NCBI GenBank assembly: GCA_022821775.1 | Contig: JAJECY010000307.1 | Coordinates: 1-60,309 of the forward strand | Length of the DNA stretch: 60,309 nucleotides | Direction of reading: 5' to 3' | Source: Acidobacteriota bacterium | Lineage (GTDB): Bacteria; Acidobacteriota; Terriglobia; Versatilivoradales; Versatilivoraceae | Shown here: in pieces, positions 26,266 to 34,156 of the stretch | How positions within the stretch are numbered: the first letter of the stretch is position 1 | Layout: each line of letters begins with the position of its first letter | Translations under genes and position numbers: made by a program | The notes under the pieces: generated by a model | Database searches by the model: none | Told to the model about the DNA's origin: nothing | The model's input: only the letters and a program-made list of their open reading frames with translations

Positions 26266-26643
26266 CTACTTCAATCGGCGGTTGAGACGGACGGCCTTGA
26301 GATGGGGTGAGCGGGCGATGACGGACAACTGGGCGCCGGTGGCTTCGGCGGCAAAGGCTCTTGAAGCTCGCAGCCAGCGCGGGGGCGAATCGAGAACCGT
26401 CTCGAGGAATGCACGGGTCTGGGCGGCCTTCTCTTCGAGATCCGAGAGGTTCCGGGGGGCTTCGGGCATGACCCTGTCGGGCGCGAGACCTCCGGCGCCC
26501 CCCGCGGTCGACTCTCTCAATCCGACTTTTTGGGGAGGAACGTCGAGCTCAATGATGACGCTGGCCTTTTGCTCCAGTCCTTTGCTGGCCATGCGTTGCA
26601 GCTCTTCACCCTGAAGCTTGTCCAGGCGATTGGTCTTGCTCAC
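26266..26643 (-). CDS. small I9-inhibitor-like partner of the adjacent subtilase
   Basis: 125 aa from GTG 26643, with AGGA 7 bases upstream. The same frame is open to 26781 but that part overlaps the subtilase. It starts 40 bp after the subtilase stop on the same strand. Two parts stand out. KASVIIELDVP is a beta strand like HRSVIVRMKLAD near the subtilase N-terminus. The end, AAEATGAQLSVIARSPHLKA followed by VRLNRRLK, has the pattern of I9 propeptide/inhibitor domains, in which a final strand packs on the protease. No signal peptide. I infer a free-standing propeptide-like inhibitor or chaperone for the protease. The homology is weak and judged by eye, so a plain hypothetical protein is the fallback. 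Confidence 0.55.
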   Translation of the reverse strand: MSKTNRLDKLQGEELQRMASKGLEQKASVIIELDVPPQKVGLRESTAGGAGGLAPDRVMPEAPRNLSDLEEKAAQTRAFLETVLDSPPRWLRASRAFAAEATGAQLSVIARSPHLKAVRLNRRLK

Positions 26644-26683
26644 CAATGTCCTCGCTGGGCTATTCCCCTCATTATACTGCGCC

Positions 26684-28195
26684 TCAGAACCCCTTTTCCC
26701 TGGCGAAACCGATCGCCTGCAGGATGTCGAGTCGTCCGAACCCGAAGCGGTGATCCTGTCCGGTTTCTCCCAACTCTTCAACCGATCCGGTCAGCAGGTC
26801 CTGAATCAGGAATGCACGGTTGGTGGGCGCCACCCGCTTCTTGATGGAAGTCGCGCTCAGCAGCAGCGCCATGGCGCCGGCCACATGAGGGGTGGCCATG
26901 GAGGTTCCGTTGAATGCGGCCCACTTGCCGCCCGGCACCGACGAGTAGACTGCCACCCCTGGAGCGCAGATTTCCGGCTTGGAATAGACAAGAGGCAGGT
27001 TTTCCCGGGAAACGAAGTTGGACTCCCGGATGATGTGGGTTCGACCTCCGCTGAAAGCGGCCGCGCAGTCCCGGTAGTCGGTCGCCCCCACCGAAAACGA
27101 AAGAAGATCGTTGCCGGGTGACCCGGTGATCTGCTGGCCGTCGTTTCCTATGGCGGTCACCACGGGGATTCCGGCTCTCAGCGATGTCAGAATGGCTTCC
27201 GTATAGGTGCTCGGCACTTCAGGCCCCAGGGTCAGTCCGCCCAATGACATGTTCAACACATCGACCCCGCGGTCAACGGCCCAGTCGATTGCGGCCAGAA
27301 CCTGAGCATCCGCCCCTCCCCTGGCTCCGTCCAAGGCCATGGCGACCGCCAGCTTGGCGTCCGGGGCCATGCCGATCCAGCGGCCGCTGGCCTTCCCGCC
27401 GGCAATGGTGCCGGCGACGTGGGTTCCGTGCTGAGCCGTGTCATGCGGTTGTGAATCGGGGACCTCCTCTCCGTTGGCATCGAATTCCGCCCAGTCCGCC
27501 ACCCTCCCCTGAAGGTCGGGGTGACTTGCTTCCACACCGGTGTCCAGAACCGCCACCTTGACTCCTCTTCCGCTGGCCCCGTAAGCCCCCCGGGCGGCCA
27601 GCCCTCCGACCGCATGAATCCCCCAGGCGCTGGCCTTGTTCTCCCGCACTCTCTCAGGGAGCGCTTTCAATTCCACCATGCGGGGGACACGCAGCACTCG
27701 GTTGGGATAGATATCTCCGATCAGCGGCTCCTCCACCAATCGATTCAACCGTGCCAGGTCATCCTTGGTCGTTTGCAGCACCACACATCTCGAAGTCCAG
27801 AATGACCGGACGCCGCGAGCTTTCTGCCCCAGCCCGGGCAAGCTCGAGACCAGGGGATTCACTGACCTCAGGCCCCTGGTCCGAAGAACCCTCTTGCTCA
27901 CCGGCCGGATGGCGGTGGCGGCCACTTGAGCCGCCAGACCGCCTTCGTCCCTGAGCGCTTCCCTGGCTCGATCGGAAGGGGTCTCTCGATCGGGTGGAGC
28001 CAACCGGCCCAAGTCGGCCGGCAAGACGTCCCTGGCCGTCAGCAGCAGCGCACGCCGCTGAATGGCGTTGGCAACCACCCCCAGGAGCGTCTCCTCGTCT
28101 CTGTCAGCGAGCTTCATTCGCACAATGACGCTACGGTGATTGCCGGATCCCTCGTCCAGAATCCTTTCCACCTGCCTGGCCAGTCGCTTGGGCAT
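26684..28195 (-). CDS. subtilisin-family serine peptidase (S8)
   Basis: 503 aa. Catalytic triad: D218 in VAVLDTGVEASHPDL, H256 in QHGTHVAGTIAGG and S432 in NGTSMATPHVAG; the oxyanion Asn is N351 in AIGNDG. The 200 residues before the catalytic domain contain an I9-like prodomain (CVVLQTTKDDLARLNRLVEE, PLIGDIYPNRVLRVP) preceded by a basic segment. No N-terminal signal peptide is seen, so it may be cytoplasmic or exported by another route. A small I9-like gene follows in the same direction. Physiological substrate unknown. Confidence 0.93.
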   Translation of the reverse strand: MPKRLARQVERILDEGSGNHRSVIVRMKLADRDEETLLGVVANAIQRRALLLTARDVLPADLGRLAPPDRETPSDRAREALRDEGGLAAQVAATAIRPVSKRVLRTRGLRSVNPLVSSLPGLGQKARGVRSFWTSRCVVLQTTKDDLARLNRLVEEPLIGDIYPNRVLRVPRMVELKALPERVRENKASAWGIHAVGGLAARGAYGASGRGVKVAVLDTGVEASHPDLQGRVADWAEFDANGEEVPDSQPHDTAQHGTHVAGTIAGGKASGRWIGMAPDAKLAVAMALDGARGGADAQVLAAIDWAVDRGVDVLNMSLGGLTLGPEVPSTYTEAILTSLRAGIPVVTAIGNDGQQITGSPGNDLLSFSVGATDYRDCAAAFSGGRTHIIRESNFVSRENLPLVYSKPEICAPGVAVYSSVPGGKWAAFNGTSMATPHVAGAMALLLSATSIKKRVAPTNRAFLIQDLLTGSVEELGETGQDHRFGFGRLDILQAIGFAREKGF

Positions 28196-28366
28196 TTCCC
28201 GATTCCCCCGATAGTTCTACCACGATTGCACGGACCTCACCGCACCCCTGATCCGCAATCAAATCCCGTTCGCCTGCAACTCGGCCAGCATTTTCTTTGC
28301 TCAGAGCGACGCGGCAGTCATATGGGATTGGTCTGCAAAACGGCTCGGCCTCCCTCTGCCTGCATC

Positions 28367-28880
28367 TTATCCGAGAGTCGTGCGTCCTCGGCGGCGGGCC
28401 AGCAACCGCGACAACTCCGCCATGGCCGGATGCCTGGTCGATGCGGCAGGAGGCATATTCTCAATCCGTTCCAACAATTCCGACTCCGAAAATTGCTGCG
28501 GCCAGTCCAGGTTGACCGAAATGCGTCGATCATCCATCGCGATGGCTCGAAGCGCATACAGGGCACCCACGGCAGGTGGTGTTAGCGGACCGCAACTGCC
28601 TCTGGGAACGGGTGAAATCGGAACGCGCTGAAGCACCGGAGGCCAGAGCTTCTTCCTGTTCGCGTTGGGTGAACTCGGCCCCTTCGATACGGGAAGTGCC
28701 GGCTGCTTCCAACCGCAACTGTTCCTCGTGGACCTGCTCGATCCATTGAGGCAGGTATGGCATCCGATTCAGAACGCCGGCGGCGGTTTTGGCCTGGACC
28801 AGCAGGTCCAGAAGCGTCACGGCATCGTAACGAATCCACTGTTGCGGGAGGACATAGCGGCTGACACTATCTGGGGTCAT
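28367..28880 (-). pseudogene. broken Fic-family gene, N-terminal remnant
   Basis: From 28880 a frame encodes a Fic N-terminal domain (LDLLVQAKTAAGVLNRMPYL, LRLEAAGTSRIEGAEFTQRE). TSRIEG fits the [S/T]xxxE[G/N] inhibitory-helix motif of class II Fic proteins. The frame ends at 28530, and the likely continuation is in another frame (ALYALRAIAMDDRRISVNL), which stops at 28367. The FIC core motif HPFxxGNGR is absent between here and the subtilase. This is therefore a frameshifted and truncated gene that has lost its AMP-transferase core. Its upstream DNA (28881-29010) is much more AT-rich than the surroundings, which suggests acquisition by transfer. Confidence 0.6.
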
Positions 28881-29189
28881 TTGGAACTCATTTTAGTCTC
28901 ATTTATGGTTTAGTTCCAGTTCTGTTCTCTCTATCCCATTGTATTTAAAACTCTTATATCGTTAATGTGCTGCTTCAGTTGTATGTCATTTTCAGTTCAT
29001 TTTGAGAACGTGTCGAGTCCGTTCACAGATCGGGTCCGTCCGGCAGCCATAATGGCGGAGCTACCACACATTTGGAATTGGGAAGTGAAAAGCTTGAGGT
29101 CCGGCGTCACACCGCATGATGCCGAAGGAAACTGAGAACCGGCTAATCGAAGGCAGGGAGACTTGCGGAACCGGCAGCCCTCATAGTAC
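28881..29189. other. AT-rich intergenic region
   Basis: This 309-base region lies between the Fic remnant and the aminotransferase stop. Its first 130 bases are strikingly AT-rich for this genome, with poly-pyrimidine runs and an inverted repeat TGGAAC...GTTCCA (about 28884-28920). No coding sequence is seen. Confidence 0.5.
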
Positions 29190-30110
29190 TCAGCAGGCCG
29201 TCAACCAGTGGCGGTACTCGGGCAACTCCCCCCGGGTGGCTTGCAGGTAGGTATTGCGTATGGCCAGGGTCAGCTCGCCGGCCTTCCCTTTGCCTAAAGG
29301 AAAGCGGTCAATCGACAGGATGGGGGCAACCTCCAGGCCGCTGCCGCAGACGAAGGCCTCGTCGGCCACGTAGAACTCGGTGCGGTCGACCTCCCGCTCG
29401 ATCACCTTCACCCCGTGCACCTCGCGAAACAGTTGCATCAGGGTGGCCCGGGTGATGCTCTCCAGGATGTCGCTGGAGACGGTGGGCGTCACCACCTGTC
29501 CCCCGCGGCAGAGGAAGACGCACCCCCTGGGCTCCTCGGCGACCTTGCCGGCCGCGTTGAGCAGCAGGGCGCTGTCATAGCCGTCCAGGCGGGCTTGCAG
29601 CAGCGAGAGGCGGGCGTTCTGGTAGTTGGCCGCGCACTTGACTCTCGGGGGAATGGAGTTGTCCGAGATCCGCTGCCAGGCGCTGATGCAGGCGTGAATT
29701 CCCAACTCCTTTCCCTCGAACCATCCCCCCTTGGGGGTCACGATGACGGCGTGGCTGACCGGTCCGGTCACGAAGGCCTCGCCCGGTCCGTCCACGTAGA
29801 CGATCTGCCGAATGTGGGCAGTGGCCTGCACCCGGTTGGATCGCAGCGCGCGCACCACGGCGGCGCTGTAGTCGCCGGCGGCCAGGGTCGTATCCATCCG
29901 CATGACCCGGACCGATTGTTCCAGGCGCCTGGAGTGGTCATCCAGCCGGAAGACGCTCAGTTGCCGGGTCTGCTCGTTCCAGTAGGCGCGCAGTCCTTCA
30001 AAAACCATGGCCCCATACTTGAAGGCCACGGTGTCCAGCGGAATCACCGCCTCGCTCTTCTCCACCAGGCGGTCGTTCAGCAGCACTTTGGGAACGGAAG
30101 ATTCGTCCAT
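29190..30110 (-). CDS. branched-chain amino acid aminotransferase family (class IV)
   Basis: 306 aa, family length. Class IV features: DTVAFKYGAMVFEGLRAYW near the N-terminus, the PLP lysine K158 in RVKCAANYQNARLSLLQA, and EFYVADEAFVCGSGLEVAPI where IlvE has the FFTGTAAEV-type loop. It probably exchanges amino groups between branched-chain amino acids and 2-oxoglutarate, but the FVCGSG variant leaves a D-amino-acid or other specificity possible. It lies 73 bp downstream of the DUF1501 gene on the same strand. Confidence 0.85.
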   Translation of the reverse strand: MDESSVPKVLLNDRLVEKSEAVIPLDTVAFKYGAMVFEGLRAYWNEQTRQLSVFRLDDHSRRLEQSVRVMRMDTTLAAGDYSAAVVRALRSNRVQATAHIRQIVYVDGPGEAFVTGPVSHAVIVTPKGGWFEGKELGIHACISAWQRISDNSIPPRVKCAANYQNARLSLLQARLDGYDSALLLNAAGKVAEEPRGCVFLCRGGQVVTPTVSSDILESITRATLMQLFREVHGVKVIEREVDRTEFYVADEAFVCGSGLEVAPILSIDRFPLGKGKAGELTLAIRNTYLQATRGELPEYRHWLTAC

Positions 30111-30183
30111 CGTTGCAGAAGAATGCTTTGGGGATTGCCGATCTTTGGTCGGCGTCCGGTGGCGCCCTCGCCCTCTGGCGCCT

Positions 30184-31521
30184 TCAGATCAGCTCTTTGA
30201 TGGGAACCCCGGTGGCGTCGCCGATGGAGTTGGCGATCTTGATCGGCCGGCCGATGGGGGTCATGTAGGTCTTTTCCCAGTCGATGCCCAGGGCCTTGTA
30301 AAGGGTGGCGAACAGGTCCCCGATGGTGACCTGCCGATCGGCCACGTAGCCTCCCTGCTCGTCGCTGGCGCCCACCGCCTGGCCTCCGGCAATGCCGCCG
30401 CCGCCCAGCACCACCGACCAGCACTGGGGCCAGTGATCGCGCCCGTTGCCCGGGTTCACCTGCGGGCCCCGGCCGAACTCTCCCATGGCGATCACCAGGG
30501 TGGTCGGGAGCAGCCCTCGCTGGTCCAGGTCCTCCAGCAGGGCCGAGAAAGTCTGATCGAAGGGCGGAACCAGGATGTCCCGGTGCCGCCGGTCGTTGTC
30601 ACTGTGAGTGTCCCACTCGTTGTACTTGTATCCGGCAGCCGTCACGAAGCGGCTCCCCGCCTCCACCAGCCGCCGGGCCAGCAGGGCACTCTGGCCGAAT
30701 CCGTGCAGCCCGTAGGTCTCCCTGGTCCTGGTGGACTCCCTGGAGAGATCGAATGCGTCCTTGACCGCGGGGTTCAACACCATCTTGAGGGCCTGTTGGG
30801 TGAAAGTGTCCATGCGCCCCGATTCGGCCTTCTGCACCTTGTCCCGGTAGACCTTCTCCACAACCTTGCGAAAGGCGAGCCGATCCTGCAGGCGCTCCGG
30901 AGTGATCGATTTGGGCAGCCGCAGGTCGGGAACCTCGAAGTCGGGTTGGCTGGGGTCGGGAAGCACCATGGGGTCGTACTGGTTGCCCACAAAGGCGGCC
31001 CCGAAATGGTCGATGAAAAAGGTGTCGTTGCCGGTGTCCGGCTGCAGCACGTAGGGCGGCAAATTGTTCCTCGGACCCAATTCCTTGGCCACGATCGAGC
31101 CCAGGCTGGGAAACCGCATGGCCGGGTTGGGCAGGTGGCCGGTGGCCGCGTAGTGGGTGGCCTGGGGGTGGTTGTTCTCCAGTGTGTGGAGGGAACGGAT
31201 GATGGCCAGCTTGTCCATGTGCCCGGCGGTCTTGGGCAGCAGCTCGGAAACCTGGATTCCGGCCACGTTGGTGGCGATGGGCCTGAATGAGCTGTTGGGC
31301 TTGGGGTCCCACATGTCGATTTGGCTGGGCCCCCCTTCCAGCCACAACAGGATGCAGGCCTGGGCCTTGCCCCCGGCCGTTGCCGGCGTGCCGCCCAAGG
31401 CCTGCTGAAGCCTAAGGAACTGGCTCAGGCTCACGCCCAGCAGGCTCAGCGACCCCACTCGCAGGAAGTCCCGCCGCCGCAGAATCGGGTCGTCACTTGC
31501 CAAACACCCTATGTTTCGCAT
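30184..31521 (-). CDS. DUF1501 domain protein with Tat-like signal
   Basis: 445 aa. The N-terminus has a twin-arginine-type signal (ILRRRDFLRVGSLSLLGVSL), as is usual for DUF1501 proteins, which belong to the alkaline-phosphatase/sulfatase superfamily. Family segments include ILLWLEGGPSQIDMWDPKP, SLGSIVAKELGPRNNLPPYV, MGEFGRGPQVNPGNGRDHWP and WSVVLGGGGIAGGQAVGASD. It is encoded 84 bp downstream of a DUF1549/DUF1553 gene, the standard pairing in Planctomycetota and Acidobacteriota. The biochemical role is not established; a periplasmic role with the partner is assumed. Confidence 0.93.
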   Translation of the reverse strand: MRNIGCLASDDPILRRRDFLRVGSLSLLGVSLSQFLRLQQALGGTPATAGGKAQACILLWLEGGPSQIDMWDPKPNSSFRPIATNVAGIQVSELLPKTAGHMDKLAIIRSLHTLENNHPQATHYAATGHLPNPAMRFPSLGSIVAKELGPRNNLPPYVLQPDTGNDTFFIDHFGAAFVGNQYDPMVLPDPSQPDFEVPDLRLPKSITPERLQDRLAFRKVVEKVYRDKVQKAESGRMDTFTQQALKMVLNPAVKDAFDLSRESTRTRETYGLHGFGQSALLARRLVEAGSRFVTAAGYKYNEWDTHSDNDRRHRDILVPPFDQTFSALLEDLDQRGLLPTTLVIAMGEFGRGPQVNPGNGRDHWPQCWSVVLGGGGIAGGQAVGASDEQGGYVADRQVTIGDLFATLYKALGIDWEKTYMTPIGRPIKIANSIGDATGVPIKELI

Positions 31522-31605
31522 GGGTGCAACCTCCTCCCGTTTCCGGCCGCTCCACCCCGGCTTCCGGCGCCGGGGCAGCCACCAATGAAAGTCTACCGGA
31601 AACCC

Positions 31606-34149
31606 TCAATGGTTATGGTAAAACTCCGGGGAATTCAACAACCCCCACAACAGATCCTCCAGGGCCTGGCGGCGCGAGGGGTGCCGTTCGACCATCGCTT
31701 CCAGTTGTTCCCGTTCCTCCTCCCCGGGAAAGCGCACCAGCGCTCTCAGGTAGAGTTCCTCGATGATCTCCCGGTCCGAGCCACCCCCGCCGATCAAGCG
31801 ATCGATGATGCCCCCCTCCCGGGCCAGGTGTTCGGTAAAGGTCGTCCCGGCCAGGCTGTGCAGGGCCCTGCTCAGGTTGGGACGCGGCCGCTTCTCCGGA
31901 AGCATGGAGCGGGGGGCCTTGCCGTAGTTGTCCAGAATCCGGGAGCGGAAGACGTCGGGCAGCTTGACGTTGATGGCCCGGGTGCCTGGGGGCAGCCTGC
32001 CCTCTCCGTCGCCGTAGCTCTCCTGCTCCAGGATCAGGGGAACCCCCGTCACCGAGGCGATGGCATCGAACAGCACCTCGGCATCCAGGGCCCGCGGCAG
32101 CGCATGAGAGTAGTGGGTGCGGTCCTCCCGGTTGGTCCGGTTGGGCCGGCTGCTGAGCTGGTAGGTCCTGGAGGCGACGATGGTCCGGATCATGCGGCGA
32201 AGGTCATGGTCGTGTTCCCGGAAGTCCTTCGCCAGGGCCGCCAGCAGCCTGGGATGGGTCGGGGGATTGGCCGCGCGGAAATCGTCGACCGGCTCCACGA
32301 TGCCTCGCCCGAAAAAGTAGCTCCATATCCGATTGACCGCTGCCTCGGCGAAATAGGGATGCTCGGTGATCCACTCGGCCAGCTCGACCCGCGGGTCGGC
32401 GCGGTCCGTCTCCGGAAGAAGGGAGCCGTTCAGGAAGGCCGGGAACACCTCCTTCCGGGTGCGTGGGTGGAGCACTTTCCGGCTCCTGCCCTTGACGAAC
32501 AGGTCCACCTCCTGGCCGGTCGGGTCCTCGAAGATGACCGTGCCGACCTCCTCCCCCCGGCCTCCCACCAGGTTCATGCGCCCGAAGAATGCGGCCAGCC
32601 CCCAGAACTGATCCTGGCTCCAGGCCTCGAAGGGGTGGTTGTGGCACTCGGCGCAGTCCAGCCGGCGCCCCAGGAAGACCCTGACCTCTTCGGCCATCTT
32701 GTTTTGCGGATAGCGCACCTCCCCATTGGGCAGGAAGTGCCTGGAAGGCGCGCTGTAGCCGATGGCGGCAATGCGTTCGCGGGCCACCCGGTCGTAGGGG
32801 GTGTTGCCGGCGACATGGCCGCGAATCCACTCCCAGTAGGCCTCGGTCCACTGCAGGTTGATCCCGTTCTCGAAGAGAGCCACCCGGAACAACTGGGACA
32901 ACCGATAGGTCCAATAGTCCGTGAACTCGGGGGTCTGCAGGAGCGTATCGACCAGCTTCTCCCTCTTGGCCGGGTCGCTGCTGGTCAAAAACTCCCGGGT
33001 CCTTCGGGGCGGCGGCAGCGTGCCGGTCAAGTCCAGGCAAACCCGACGCACGAATTCGGCGTCGCCGGAAAGCTCGGAGGGAATCCGATGCAGCCGGCTC
33101 AGCTTGTCGAACACCAGGCGGTCGACGAAGTTGTGGGAGGGAACGCGGGGATATCGGGCCAGGGTCTCCTCGATGACGCTGACCCGGGCGGTGGCGGAAT
33201 GGCCTGCCGTGCGAACGGTTACGAAGGTTTCTCCGGGACGCAATCCCCGCAGCCGGCCTTCCGGTTCGACCTCGGCCACGTCGCTGTTGTCGGACAGGTA
33301 GCGCACCTGGCTGGTGAGGTCCCGGCGGGTCCCGTTCTCGAGCAGCGCGCTGACCAGCAACTGCTGCCCGCCTCCCACCTCCAGCACCGCCTCGGCCGGG
33401 TAGACCTCGATGGTCCTGACCCCGGGGCTGGAGGCCGGGGCCGGCTGAAAAGGCGCTCCCTCCTTCACCCACCGCAGCAGCGTGCGGTAGTCTTCCGATT
33501 CCGGCGGCAACCGCAGCCCACCCTGATGGGGCTCGGCCAGGGCCGGCTTTCTCAGCAGCAGGCTCTTTTCGGGTTCTTCCCGATCGATCCGAGGAATCTC
33601 GGTCCCGGGATCGGGCGACAGGACCTGGTAGGTCCCCCCCTTGACGATCCAGCGGTAGTCCTCCTCCGGGTAGATGCCATAGAGCGACAGCTTGAATCCG
33701 CCTCTTCCCTTCACCCCTCCATGGCAATGGGTGTCGTTGCAGCCCCGACGGGTCAATATCCTTTCGACATCCCAGGCAAAGCTCAGGGGAGGCCTGTCAG
33801 CCGTGCCATTCACCCGGAGCCGCACCGTGGCCGACCGAGCTCCCAAGCGAGCCGTCACGTCGGTGACACCCTCGGCCAGGGCCTCGACACTCCCCCCGGG
33901 AGAGACTGCCGCCACACCGGCATCGGAGAATTCCCACCGGATGAGCGAGGTCACATCCCGCTCCAACCGGTCGCTATAGCTGCCCATCACCAGGAGCTGG
34001 CGGGTTGCCCCCGCTCCCTCCAACTCCACCGCCTCGGGCACGATCCGGACCGACAGCAACTCCGGTTGGGCAGTGTCGGCCCCGAGCGCAATGGATCCGG
34101 CGGCGACCAGGGTCCCCAACCACAGGACAGAACTGTAGATTGGCTTCAT
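31606..34149 (-). CDS. DUF1549/DUF1553 protein with PSCyt heme motif and BIG2 domains
   Basis: 847 aa with a signal peptide (MKPIYSSVLWLGTLVAAGSI). Domain order: a BIG2 Ig-like domain (about 28-120), a Planctomycete-cytochrome segment with GCNDTHCHG (a CX4CH heme site), a second BIG2-like domain (about 275-355), DUF1549 (DRLVFDKLSRLHRIPSELSG onward, with a CAECHNHPFEAWSQDQFWGL motif), and DUF1553 (AVNRIWSYFFGRGIVEPVDD). The product is probably periplasmic and carries covalent heme. It starts 7 bp after the PPC gene stop and precedes the DUF1501 gene, forming a conserved trio. Confidence 0.92.
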   Translation of the reverse strand: MKPIYSSVLWLGTLVAAGSIALGADTAQPELLSVRIVPEAVELEGAGATRQLLVMGSYSDRLERDVTSLIRWEFSDAGVAAVSPGGSVEALAEGVTDVTARLGARSATVRLRVNGTADRPPLSFAWDVERILTRRGCNDTHCHGGVKGRGGFKLSLYGIYPEEDYRWIVKGGTYQVLSPDPGTEIPRIDREEPEKSLLLRKPALAEPHQGGLRLPPESEDYRTLLRWVKEGAPFQPAPASSPGVRTIEVYPAEAVLEVGGGQQLLVSALLENGTRRDLTSQVRYLSDNSDVAEVEPEGRLRGLRPGETFVTVRTAGHSATARVSVIEETLARYPRVPSHNFVDRLVFDKLSRLHRIPSELSGDAEFVRRVCLDLTGTLPPPRRTREFLTSSDPAKREKLVDTLLQTPEFTDYWTYRLSQLFRVALFENGINLQWTEAYWEWIRGHVAGNTPYDRVARERIAAIGYSAPSRHFLPNGEVRYPQNKMAEEVRVFLGRRLDCAECHNHPFEAWSQDQFWGLAAFFGRMNLVGGRGEEVGTVIFEDPTGQEVDLFVKGRSRKVLHPRTRKEVFPAFLNGSLLPETDRADPRVELAEWITEHPYFAEAAVNRIWSYFFGRGIVEPVDDFRAANPPTHPRLLAALAKDFREHDHDLRRMIRTIVASRTYQLSSRPNRTNREDRTHYSHALPRALDAEVLFDAIASVTGVPLILEQESYGDGEGRLPPGTRAINVKLPDVFRSRILDNYGKAPRSMLPEKRPRPNLSRALHSLAGTTFTEHLAREGGIIDRLIGGGGSDREIIEELYLRALVRFPGEEEREQLEAMVERHPSRRQALEDLLWGLLNSPEFYHNH

Positions 34150-34156
34150 TTGAAGG

